DNA of 64,000 bases from Saprospiraceae bacterium (GTDB lineage: Bacteria > Bacteroidota > Bacteroidia > Chitinophagales > Saprospiraceae), in NCBI GenBank assembly GCA_015490175.1, contig WFYJ01000009.1, positions 1 through 64,000 on the forward strand, written 5' to 3'. Of the stretch, positions 8,702-16,893 are shown piece by piece. The notes below the pieces were generated by a model, which saw nothing but the letters and a program-made list of their open reading frames with translations, ran no database searches and was not told the origin of the DNA. Position 1 is the stretch's first letter; each line of letters begins with the position of its first letter. The position numbers were made by a program, and so were the translations under genes.

Positions 8702-9417
8702 TCAGCGAACGAGACAAGGAACTGCTCGAAGAATGGGCCGACGGCCGCATGAGCGAGGCGGCGCGCGCCGCTTTCGAGGCGCGCTTCGACGAAGAGCCTG
8801 CGCTGGCCGAGGCGGCGCGGCTGCGCCAGGACATGAACCGATACCTGCAGCGCAGGGAAAAACGCGATGCGTTCAAGGCTCGTCTGGCTGCGGCCCGCGC
8901 CGCCCACGAGCAGGCCCGCCGCCGCACACACATGCGGGTGGTGTGGCGGCGCCGGCTGGGTGCCCTTGCCGCAGTGGCTGCCGTGGCGCTGGTCGTGGTG
9001 TGGTGGGTGGGTCGGCCCGATCTCGTCGAGCGCTATGCCACCTATCCGCCCCTGTCGCTCACGCAGCGCAGCGGCGAAGTGGAAACGCTGGCTCTCCGGG
9101 CCGAGCGCCTGTTTGCCGAAAGGCAGTTCACGCAGGCGGCCCGGGTGCTCGACAGCCTGCACCGAATGAATCCCGCCGACACTCTGGCGTTGCTGTACGA
9201 AGGCATCGCCCGGTTCGAGGCGGGCGACTACCGGCAGGCGGCTTCTCTGCTCGAGGACTTCCCTGCAGGGGGCAACTGGACCACCGAGGCCTGGTACTTT
9301 GCGGCGCTGGCTCACCTGGCACTCGACGAAAAGGACAAAGCCCGGGAACTCCTGGAAAAAATTCCACCCCATTCAGGACGCTATAGCCAGGCGCAGGAAT
9401 TGTTGCAACGGCTGTAG
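8698..9417 (+). CDS. putative membrane anti-sigma-like protein with periplasmic TPR
   Basis: The 239-residue product starts with a charged cytoplasmic segment (about 1-78) with acidic helices (LLEEWADGRMSEAARAAFEA) like those of short anti-sigma factors. One transmembrane helix (about 80-100, LGALAAVAAVALVVVWW) is followed by a periplasmic part with two or three TPR-like helical pairs (ERLFAERQFTQAARVLDSL, LYEGIARFEAGDYRQAASLL). The ATGA overlap with the sigma gene supports the regulatory role. No anti-sigma zinc motif is seen, so the assignment rests on context. A TTTGCCGAAAGGC copy (9112-9124) encodes FAER. A terminator follows. Confidence 0.7.
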   Translation: MISERDKELLEEWADGRMSEAARAAFEARFDEEPALAEAARLRQDMNRYLQRREKRDAFKARLAAARAAHEQARRRTHMRVVWRRRLGALAAVAAVALVVVWWVGRPDLVERYATYPPLSLTQRSGEVETLALRAERLFAERQFTQAARVLDSLHRMNPADTLALLYEGIARFEAGDYRQAASLLEDFPAGGNWTTEAWYFAALAHLALDEKDKARELLEKIPPHSGRYSQAQELLQRL

Positions 9418-9435
9418 GATGCCGCGAAAAGCGAA

Positions 9436-9480
9436 GCCGGCATCCGCATTCAGGTGCGCATGCCGGCCGGGTCTTTTTTA
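9436..9480 (+). terminator. rho-independent terminator after the sigma/anti-sigma pair
   Basis: GCCGGCAT and ATGCCGGC form the base of a stem extended by CGCA/TGCG, with a TTCAGG loop. It is followed by CGGGTC and a run of six T. It ends 15 bp before the stop of the convergent TPR gene. Confidence 0.9.
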
Positions 9481-9494
9481 CGATTGGGGCCAGG

Positions 9495-10451
9495 TCAGCC
9501 AAGTACTTTGGCGGCTTTGTCAGCCAGCCTGGTGCGGGCTTCCGTGGCGCCTGCCTCGGGTTGCTGGTCGCGCTTGCGCGCTTCGGCTACGTGCCGATCA
9601 TAAGCTTCGAGCGCCTCGTCGAGCTGCCCCAGGGCACGCAAGGCATCGCCCATGCGCGCCCACACTTCGGGCACATGGCGGTAGTTGGGGTCGTCTTCCC
9701 TGAAGGGGCGGCGTGCCAGCAGCCTGTAGTCGGCCAGGGCCTCTTCGTATTCCTCTTGCTGCATGTGGCAGAAGCCCTTGAGGCGCCGCGCTTCCCAGTA
9801 CATGGGCTCGTGCGGGATGGAGTACTTGAGGGCCTGTTGCAGGTCGGCGATGGCTTCGGGCCAGGCTTCGCGCCGCATGTACACGCGGGCGCGCCCCAGC
9901 CACGCCTCGGCATTGCCTTCGTGCAGGTGGATGCTCTTGGTGAAGTCGTAGTGGGCGTCGTCGTAGTTCTGCAGGCGATAGTTGACGTAGCCCCGATAGG
10001 CGTAGGCCATGGAATGCCGCTCGAACTTGGCGATGGCCTTGTCGAGGGCGGCGCGGGCGTCAGCTTCCTTGCCTTCTTCGTGCAGCAACGAACGCCCCTT
10101 GCGGAAAGCCATCACCACGCCCTTGTCGCTGTCGGGTTCGATGAAGAAGCGCTCGATGAGCTGGCGGTCCTTGATGACCCATACCTTGAACAGGCCGGCC
10201 ACGGCAAACTGGGCCACATACTGCATCAGCTTGACCGTGTTGCGCCAATGCTTTTCGCTGGCCTCGGGCCAGATGCGACGGGGCACGATCAGTGCAAGCT
10301 CTTCTTCGTTGAAGATCTCTTCGGGCTTCAGCAGGATGGCGTTGCGGTAGTGGTCTTCACTGCGCTGCTGAAAAAATTGCACCACCTTTTCATAGCTGCG
10401 CTGACTGCCAAAGTCGAGCCGCCCCGCACAAATCAGCTTGTAGGTATTCAT
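9495..10451 (-). CDS. TPR protein with a conserved-looking N-terminal domain
   Basis: The 318-residue protein has no signal peptide and should be cytoplasmic. About 120 N-terminal residues (MNTYKLICAGRLDFG..., including EEIFNEEELALIVPRRIWPE) form a domain that I do not recognise. TPR repeats then occupy about residues 120-290 (AYAYRGYVNYRLQNYDDAH, AWLGRARVYMRREAWPEAIADL, VWARMGDALRALGQLDEALEAY). TPR arrays bind protein partners; the partner here is not evident. The start at 10451 is preferred to 10475 because MNTYKL begins the compact domain. It is convergent with the sigma operon. Confidence 0.75.
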   Translation of the reverse strand: MNTYKLICAGRLDFGSQRSYEKVVQFFQQRSEDHYRNAILLKPEEIFNEEELALIVPRRIWPEASEKHWRNTVKLMQYVAQFAVAGLFKVWVIKDRQLIERFFIEPDSDKGVVMAFRKGRSLLHEEGKEADARAALDKAIAKFERHSMAYAYRGYVNYRLQNYDDAHYDFTKSIHLHEGNAEAWLGRARVYMRREAWPEAIADLQQALKYSIPHEPMYWEARRLKGFCHMQQEEYEEALADYRLLARRPFREDDPNYRHVPEVWARMGDALRALGQLDEALEAYDRHVAEARKRDQQPEAGATEARTRLADKAAKVLG

Positions 10452-10834
10452 TTCGCTGCTGTTTATGATATACAATCCTGTCCTTGCGACACTTTCGTGC
10501 AGCTATCAGAGATAAACTGGTGCCATAGTAAGTTTGCCTGAAAAAGATGGGTCGCGGCGAAAGGATCCCGCTACAGGCAATGGAGGCGAGATTTCACCAG
10601 TTTTCTCAAAGTATGTTTGTATGAAATTATGGCAGTGACCGCGAAAATTCAAGAGATTGCCTGAATCGGGTCACCGACTTGCCAAGGTAGGGATTTTTCG
10701 CCAAAGTGGCCAAATCGTTCGGGCCTCTTTTTGCGCATTTTTTTGATTCAGCGTCCTTGATCATTACGTCGGCTTTTTCGAAAAAGTTGCAAGGTGTGGG
10801 TGGTTTTTGCATGGAAGTCAATAATGACAAAATT
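10452..10834. other. intergenic stretch, no gene seen
   Basis: These 383 bp between the TPR gene and the MBL-fold gene are more AT-rich than the genes around them. They contain a weak inverted pair (TGACC/GGTCA near 10636 and 10668) and no ORF, terminator or repeat-element module that I can support. The promoter of the TPR gene should lie at the left edge. Confidence 0.5.
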
Positions 10835-11488
10835 TCATACTGCATTTGTTCCGCAAAACGGATTAAATTTCTTCTCTCGCCCGATGGTGGTTTCGGGTCC
10901 GTGCCCGGGCAAGACGCGGGTGTCGTCGGGCAGGGCGAACATCCGCTCGCGAATGCTGCGGAGCAAAGTGTCCCAGTCGCCACCGGGCAGGTCGGTACGG
11001 CCCACGCTGTCGTAGAAAAGGACGTCGCCACTCACTGCGAAGCCTTCCTCGGGAGCGTAGAAAGCCACGTGTCCGGGGGCATGGCCCGGCACGAACAGGA
11101 CTTTGAGTCGGCTTTCGCCAAACTCGATCTGCTGACCGTCTTCGAGAAAGCCGGCGGGCGGGGGCGAAGGCTCGGGCATGGGGATGCCGTACATCATGCT
11201 GATCTGGGGGGCGCGTTCGAGGAAAGGCAGATCGAGGCGATGGATGTGCGGAGCCAGGCCCCATTGCCGGTGCACGAAGGCATTGCCAAAGATGTGGTCG
11301 AGGTGGCCGTGGGTGTTGAGCAGCAAGACAGGGGTCAGTTCGTGCTGTTCGATGAACTGTTGCAGCCGGCGCTGCTCGCCAGCATCGTAGCAGCCCGGAT
11401 CCACGATGACGCAGGCGCCGGTTTCGTCGTACAGCACCCAGGTGTTTTCCTGGAAAGGGTTGAATTCGAAAGAGACAACACGAATCAT
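10835..11488 (-). CDS. MBL-fold metallo-hydrolase, glyoxalase II/YcbL-like
   Basis: This 217-residue single-domain enzyme carries the metallo-beta-lactamase signature THGHLDH (HxHxDH) at about residue 75, with further metal ligands in PGHAPGHVAF, SGDVLF and the C-terminal PGHGPET. The family hydrolyses thioesters such as S-lactoylglutathione or related substrates; the substrate here is not determined. Start 11488 (MIRVVSFEFNPFQENTW) matches the usual N-terminus of YcbL-type proteins. It is divergent from the large TolB/Omp85-like gene. Confidence 0.9.
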   Translation of the reverse strand: MIRVVSFEFNPFQENTWVLYDETGACVIVDPGCYDAGEQRRLQQFIEQHELTPVLLLNTHGHLDHIFGNAFVHRQWGLAPHIHRLDLPFLERAPQISMMYGIPMPEPSPPPAGFLEDGQQIEFGESRLKVLFVPGHAPGHVAFYAPEEGFAVSGDVLFYDSVGRTDLPGGDWDTLLRSIRERMFALPDDTRVLPGHGPETTIGREKKFNPFCGTNAV

Positions 11489-11715
11489 GAGCATGCGTTT
11501 TGATACAGGGCATTGCTTCATGCCCGGCCCATTGCAAAAAGGAGCCTGCACATCGGCCTCGCTTCAAACACCTGGCCTGCCGTAGTGTTGTACGAAGACA
11601 TTTGCGTTTGGCCCAAAATGTGCCCAACTTGGTGTCGCGATACCGCGAAGCCCGGAGACAGACCCGCTATTTTCCATCTTGCCGCTTCAAACAGGCAGCA
11701 AAATCGGTCGCAAAG

Positions 11716-14700
11716 ATGATGAAACCATTCCGCTGCATCGCATGCCTGGTCGCCTCGTTCGCGCTGGCTTCCCTGCCGCTGTGTGCGCAAACCATGCAGA
11801 CGACTTTTGGCAAAAACAGGGTCCAGTATCACGACGACTTCGACGAGTGGATGATGTACGAAAGCCCCAACTTCATCACTTACTGGTATGGCAAGGGGCG
11901 CAATGTCGGGCAGGCGGTGGTCCAGTTGGCCGAGTACGATTTTTACGAAATCCAGGGTATCATTGATCATCGCATCAACGACAAGCTCGAAATCATCGTC
12001 TATACCGACCTGACCGACCTGAAGCAGAGCAATATCGGCAGCGAAGAAGCTTTCGAAAATACGACAGGCCAGACCAAGATTCAGGGTACCAAGATTTTCG
12101 TGTATTTCGACGGCAATCACCGCAACCTGCGTCGCCAGATTCGCGAGGGCATCGCTTCGGTCTATCTCAATTCCCTTCTCTTCGGTTCCAATTTGCAGGA
12201 GATTGTGCAAAATGCCGTGCTGCTCAACCTGCCGGCATGGTTCAAGGAAGGGCTCATCGCTTTCGTGGGGGAAAAGTGGAGCCCCGAGCTCGATGAGCAG
12301 TTGCGCGACGCCCTGCTCAGCGGCGAATACGGCGACTTCGACGACCTGGCCGAAGACAATCCGCGGCTGGCGGGTCATTCGCTGTGGTACTTCATCAGCG
12401 AGCATTTTGGCGTGCCCACCGTGTCCAATCTGCTCTATCTGACGCGCATCAACAGGAGTGTGGAGAGCGGCTTTCTCTATGTGCTGGGCAGCACCTTTTC
12501 CAAAACGGCTGAAAGCTGGAAGAACTACTTCACCCAGCGCTACAAGGGAGAGCTGAAGATGGGGGTCCCGCCCGACGAAGCATTTGCCATCCCTATTAAA
12601 AACAAGCGCCAACTGCCGGTCACCCAGTTGAAAATCAGCCCCGACGGCAAGAAAATCGCCCTGGTGCTCAATGAAATCGGGCGCTACCGCGTCTGGGTGC
12701 AGGACGTGGCCACGGGCATGCGCGAGTTGGTCTTTCATGGGGGGTTCCGCAATGCCTTTCAGGCCACCGACTACAACTACCCCTTGCTGGCCTGGAGCCC
12801 CAACGGCCAGGAGCTGGCCATCCTTTACGAGTCGCGCGATCAGCTCAAGCTGCGCCGCCTCAACTTTTACCTCGACGACGAGACCGAAGAGCTGATTCCC
12901 GAGCAATACCAGCGCATTTACAGCATGGACTACCTGTCGCCCAACGAGCTGGTATTCACGGCTTCGGTCAACGGCTTTTCCGACATCTTCATTTACTTCA
13001 TCAACACGCGCCAGACGCAGCGCATCACCAACGATTTCTGGGACGACCTCGATGCCACGGTGGTGCACGTGCGCAATCGCAAGGGCATCCTTTTCGCCTC
13101 CAACCGGCCCGACTCGCTCAAGCTCGATGCGCCTCGTCTCGACACGGTGTTGCCCATCGGGCATTTCGACATTTTCTACTACGATCTGGAGGGCAGGCCG
13201 GGCGAGTTCGTGCGGGTGACGCACACGCCCCTGGCCGACGAGCGCCAACCTATCGCCATCGACACCACGTGGTTTGGCTTCCTCACCGATGAGACCGGCA
13301 TCGTCAACCGAAAAGTGGGATACCTGGAAACCTACCTGCACCACTACGACAAGGTGGTACGGATGCGCGATCAGGCCGAGCTCATCCTCCATCCCGATTC
13401 GAGCCTGACCTCCGTGCTCGACTCGGCGGCCCTGCGGAATGTGGACACGGTCTTTTTGCGGCCGGTGTACAAAGAGCGCGCGGTGAACCACTTTGCCTCC
13501 AACTACAACCGCTCCATCCGCCTCCAACACAGTGCACCGCGCGCAGGCAAGGTGGTAGAGATGATGCACATCAACCTGAGGCCGCGACTGTTCCTGACGC
13601 CGCTGCAGCCGGAGGCCGACATCGCGCCCCCGATGACGCTGTATCGCAAACGACTGGAAAAGAACGAAGCCGAAAAGGAAACGCGGCCCGGCATCGCGCC
13701 GGCCGTCGTCACTCCCGAAGAGGCTGAAGCCGGGGCAGCAAACCGGGAAGTGCCGGCGCCGACGCGCGACACCGTGCCCGAGGCACCTGCCGACACGCTG
13801 CGCGAGGAGGTGGTCACAGACTACCTCTTCCAGAGCGAATTCGACGACGAAGACATTCCCGCCCCCTGGCAACACGAGCCAACGGACAGCCTGACGAAGA
13901 CGCCCGACTTTCTGCCCCTCGAACCCGAATACCAGCAGCCGACCTACTATCCGCCGGTGGTGGCCCTCGAAAGGGCGCCCAACGTGCATCAGGTATATGA
14001 ATTCCAGCCGGGGCGCATCGTGCCCTATCGACTGAAGTTCCGCACCGAGTTCGTCACCACCCAGCTCGACAACGCGCAGCTCTTTGACGGGCTCAACAGC
14101 TATTCGGGCACGCCCATCGACTTTGGCTATCCGCCGCCCGGCATCCTGTTCAAGGCCAACTTCAAGGATCTCTTCGAAGACTATCAGTTCGAGGGCGGGC
14201 TGCGCTTGCCCACCTCGTTCAACGGTACGGAGTACTTCGCCACCTTCGACAACCGCAAGCAGCGGCTCGACAAGCGCTATGCCTTCTATCGGCGGGCCTT
14301 GCGCTTCACCGGCGATCCCACGCCCACGGCGCTGGTGCCGCCCAAGACCGAGTCGCAAATCGTGCTGGGGCAGTATCAACTGCGCTACCCGCTTGACATT
14401 TTCCGCAGTGTGCGGGCCACGGCTTCGCTGCGCTTCGATCGCACCATCCAGCTCGCCACCGACGCCACCACACTCAATACGCCCACCATCCGCGAGAAGC
14501 GCGCCGGCCTGCGGCTCGAGTACGTGTTCGACAACACGCTCGACGTGGCCCTCAACATCAAGAACGGCTCGCGCTACAAGGTGTACGCCGAGATGGTCAA
14601 GCGCTTCAACGTGCAGCTCGGTCAGAACCCCGACTTCAACTTCGAAAAGGGCTTCATGACTATCCTCGGCTTCGATGCGCGCCACTACCAGCGCGTGCTC

Positions 14701-15255
14701 AAGCATTCGGTGCTGGCCGGGCGCGTGGCCGGAGCCACCTCTTTCGGCAGCGAAAAGATCCTGTTTTTCCTCGGCGGCACCGACGGCTGGCTGTTCCAGT
14801 CGTTCAACCAGGACATCCCGCAGCCCTTCACCACCGACTTTGCCTACCAGACCGTCAGTCCCCACCTGCGCGGCTTCAGATACAACATCCGCAACGGAAA
14901 CTCTTTCGTGCTGACCAACATCGAGTTTCGGCTGCCGCTGTTCCGCTACCTGCTGCCGCGCACGCAGTCGTCGTTCATTCGCAACTTCCAGCTCGTGGGC
15001 TTCTTCGATGGAGGTACGGCCTGGGTGGGACGCTCGCCCTACGACAAAGACAGCCCGCTCAACACGGCCATTATCTCCAATCCGCAAGTGACCGTGCGCG
15101 TCAACTATTTCCGCGACCCGTTCGTGTACAGCTACGGTGTGGGTGTGCGCACCATGGTGTTTGGCTACTTCATCCGCCTCGACTACGGCTGGGGCGTGGA
15201 GACGCGCGTGCAACAGGAGCCGCGCCTGCATGTGTCCATGGGACTGGATTTTTGA
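11716..15255 (+). CDS. large exported pseudo-peptidase/TolB-propeller/Omp85-like barrel protein
   Basis: The 1179-residue protein begins with a signal peptide (IACLVASFALASLPLCAQ). The N-terminal ~250 residues resemble an MA-type metallopeptidase domain (LPAWFKEGLIAFVGEKWSPE), but the expected HExxH helix reads REGIASVYL, so it should be catalytically dead. PD40 propeller blades follow (about 290-620, e.g. LKISPDGKKIALVLNEIGRYRVWVQ is split across blade strands). Then comes a proline/acidic linker and a C-terminal D15/Omp85-like barrel that ends LHVSMGLDF with a terminal Phe. Related Bacteroidota proteins are annotated TolB-like, with unknown role. The stop codon TGA lies in TTTTTGAGATGGAGCG, which merges with repeat element C. 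Confidence 0.75.
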   Translation: MMKPFRCIACLVASFALASLPLCAQTMQTTFGKNRVQYHDDFDEWMMYESPNFITYWYGKGRNVGQAVVQLAEYDFYEIQGIIDHRINDKLEIIVYTDLTDLKQSNIGSEEAFENTTGQTKIQGTKIFVYFDGNHRNLRRQIREGIASVYLNSLLFGSNLQEIVQNAVLLNLPAWFKEGLIAFVGEKWSPELDEQLRDALLSGEYGDFDDLAEDNPRLAGHSLWYFISEHFGVPTVSNLLYLTRINRSVESGFLYVLGSTFSKTAESWKNYFTQRYKGELKMGVPPDEAFAIPIKNKRQLPVTQLKISPDGKKIALVLNEIGRYRVWVQDVATGMRELVFHGGFRNAFQATDYNYPLLAWSPNGQELAILYESRDQLKLRRLNFYLDDETEELIPEQYQRIYSMDYLSPNELVFTASVNGFSDIFIYFINTRQTQRITNDFWDDLDATVVHVRNRKGILFASNRPDSLKLDAPRLDTVLPIGHFDIFYYDLEGRPGEFVRVTHTPLADERQPIAIDTTWFGFLTDETGIVNRKVGYLETYLHHYDKVVRMRDQAELILHPDSSLTSVLDSAALRNVDTVFLRPVYKERAVNHFASNYNRSIRLQHSAPRAGKVVEMMHINLRPRLFLTPLQPEADIAPPMTLYRKRLEKNEAEKETRPGIAPAVVTPEEAEAGAANREVPAPTRDTVPEAPADTLREEVVTDYLFQSEFDDEDIPAPWQHEPTDSLTKTPDFLPLEPEYQQPTYYPPVVALERAPNVHQVYEFQPGRIVPYRLKFRTEFVTTQLDNAQLFDGLNSYSGTPIDFGYPPPGILFKANFKDLFEDYQFEGGLRLPTSFNGTEYFATFDNRKQRLDKRYAFYRRALRFTGDPTPTALVPPKTESQIVLGQYQLRYPLDIFRSVRATASLRFDRTIQLATDATTLNTPTIREKRAGLRLEYVFDNTLDVALNIKNGSRYKVYAEMVKRFNVQLGQNPDFNFEKGFMTILGFDARHYQRVLKHSVLAGRVAGATSFGSEKILFFLGGTDGWLFQSFNQDIPQPFTTDFAYQTVSPHLRGFRYNIRNGNSFVLTNIEFRLPLFRYLLPRTQSSFIRNFQLVGFFDGGTAWVGRSPYDKDSPLNTAIISNPQVTVRVNYFRDPFVYSYGVGVRTMVFGYFIRLDYGWGVETRVQQEPRLHVSMGLDF

Positions 15256-15545
15256 GATGGAGCGACGGAGTGAAGGTGTGACGGAGCGAGGGTGTGATGG
15301 AGAGACGGTGTCCTTGGATAGAGGATTTTACACAATGGTTGAGCGTTGAGCGTGTAGGGTTGAGGGGTCAGAGTTCAGGGTTTAAAGTTTAAAGTTTTTG
15401 TTGTTGATTGTCAGCTTGTTGTGCTATATCTTCAGTTCCTCGGTTCTTCGATTCCTCAGCCAGAAAACGCAGCGCTGACGCAGTTTGTGCAGTCACTCCT
15501 TCACTCTTCACTCGGTCGCTCATTCACTCTGTCACGCTCGTCTCT
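15256..15545. repeat. interspersed mosaic repeat element C (no intact termini)
   Basis: This stretch starts with a GATGGAGCGACGGAGTGA tract directly after the stop codon of the upstream gene. It continues with GTTGAGGGGT/AGGGTTTAAAGTTTAAAG (the TAAACTTTAAAC module reversed), GAACCGAGGAA and the CGCTGACGCAGTTTGTGCAG module reversed, and ends in an ACTCACTC tract. The tract runs into the DUF2851 coding sequence and supplies its last residues. It looks like parts of two elements in opposite orientation. Confidence 0.7.
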
Positions 15546-16820
15546 CCTTGCGCCAATCAGCGCATGCCCGACGGCGCATTCGAGGCAGCGCATGCGGCTG
15601 CACCACTCATTGTGGAGCTGGATGAGGGCCTGGCTTTCGAAGGCCGAGTGCGCCGGCCAGCCCGCCGCTTCCCAGTTGCGGATGAGGCGGTTGCGCTCCG
15701 GCGGCAGCTCGAGCAGCCACTCGAGGGCGCGCTCGCGCAGGCGATCGTCGTCGCGATAGCCGGCATAGACGAAGAGGAAGGGCGCCAGCCCGTTGATCAC
15801 CAGCAGCTCGACGAAGTTTTTGCCGGGCTTGCCGGGCGGGCGCGCAGCCTCGGCATCGAAGGTGTAGTGGCGCCGCCACCATTCCGACACCTCCACGTCG
15901 AGCAGGGCTGCGATGGCACCGATGTCTTCCGCTTCCGCAAAACGGCGAAAGAGGGGATACACCTTCACGATCAGCGCGGCAAGCTGGGCAATGCGCACCG
16001 TCGGGAAATTGGATGGCCGCATGCGCATGAAGCGCCACGTGCCCGGCGGCATGGGCTCGAGGCGGTGTTTCTTTTGCAGAAAGCGGTATTCGCGCTGCAA
16101 GGCGAGCGGGTAGTCCTCCTCGAAGCGGCGTTCGAGCAGGCCTGCCTGTCCGAAGAGCAGCGCCTCGACCTGCAGGGGAGCATGCCGATAGTGGGCCAGC
16201 AGGCGCAAGGGCGCGGCCCGCCCCAGCCATTCGAAAGCCGCGGCATTGACTCTGGTGCCCCACGCGCGCAGCAGCCACCGGTAGAATGCCTCTTCCCAGT
16301 CGGAATGGGTGTCGGCCAGCAGCGACTCGATATGGGTGGCCCGGCTTTCGAGGCGCTCGGCCACCAGGCGCTCCAACCAGCTCGTGCGCACCAGTTGCGG
16401 CACGGAAGGCAACTGGCGGGCACAGGGCACCCAGCCCTCGCCGTGTATGAGGCGATAGTAGCGCGCCACGAGCTCCTCGTCGAGGCGTCCTTTCAGTTCG
16501 AGGGTGGGCAGCGGCTGGCCGTGCGTGTCGGTTACTTCGGCATCGGCTTCGAGGACCACGTGCAGCACCACATTGCGATAGCGGGGATCGTCCTGATGGC
16601 GGTGCCGCCACCAGTCGGAAGCGCGCACGTGGATCTCCACGCTGCCCGCCCAGAGGGTGTCGCCGATACGGATGCGGGCATCGGTAAAGTCGGGACCCTG
16701 ATGGGTGTCGTTGTGCCGGCCGGGCGACAGTATCCGGAGCGGCTGGCCGTCGGTGGTGCGCAGCTCCCTGAGGTCGAAACGGCGCATGCGCCAGGCGTAG
16801 TGGAGGAGCTCTTCCTTCAT
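15501..16820 (-). CDS. DUF2851 family protein
   Basis: The 439-residue protein matches the Bacteroidota family DUF2851 (N-terminus EELLHYAWRMRRFD; GPDFTDARIRIGDTLWAGSVEIH; C-terminal CSRMRCLECAVGHALI with three cysteines). The HxGxDF...GSVEIHV pattern resembles PD-(D/E)xK nuclease-like folds, but activity is unproven. The final ~15 residues (GARRDERDRVNERPSEE) follow the conserved cysteine motif and are translated from the ACTC-type repeat of element C, so the tail is probably an accident of repeat insertion. It is 73 bp downstream of the flippase gene and on the same strand. Confidence 0.8.
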   Translation of the reverse strand: MKEELLHYAWRMRRFDLRELRTTDGQPLRILSPGRHNDTHQGPDFTDARIRIGDTLWAGSVEIHVRASDWWRHRHQDDPRYRNVVLHVVLEADAEVTDTHGQPLPTLELKGRLDEELVARYYRLIHGEGWVPCARQLPSVPQLVRTSWLERLVAERLESRATHIESLLADTHSDWEEAFYRWLLRAWGTRVNAAAFEWLGRAAPLRLLAHYRHAPLQVEALLFGQAGLLERRFEEDYPLALQREYRFLQKKHRLEPMPPGTWRFMRMRPSNFPTVRIAQLAALIVKVYPLFRRFAEAEDIGAIAALLDVEVSEWWRRHYTFDAEAARPPGKPGKNFVELLVINGLAPFLFVYAGYRDDDRLRERALEWLLELPPERNRLIRNWEAAGWPAHSAFESQALIQLHNEWCSRMRCLECAVGHALIGARRDERDRVNERPSEE

Positions 16821-16893
16821 GGCGGGAGGGTTTTGAGGTGCATGTGGCTTTCGCCAAAAAGCGCCCGCACAAGGGGCCTTTTTCAGCTTGCGA

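Noticed and set aside
11518-15231. 1237-codon open frame on the minus strand opposite the TolB/Omp85-like gene
   Set aside because: It is the antisense shadow of a GC-rich gene. It has no domain, no signal peptide and no promoter, while the plus-strand frame has a signal peptide and recognisable domains. The long minus-strand frame 20348-23017 and the plus-strand frame 283-2583 opposite aconitase were rejected for the same reason.
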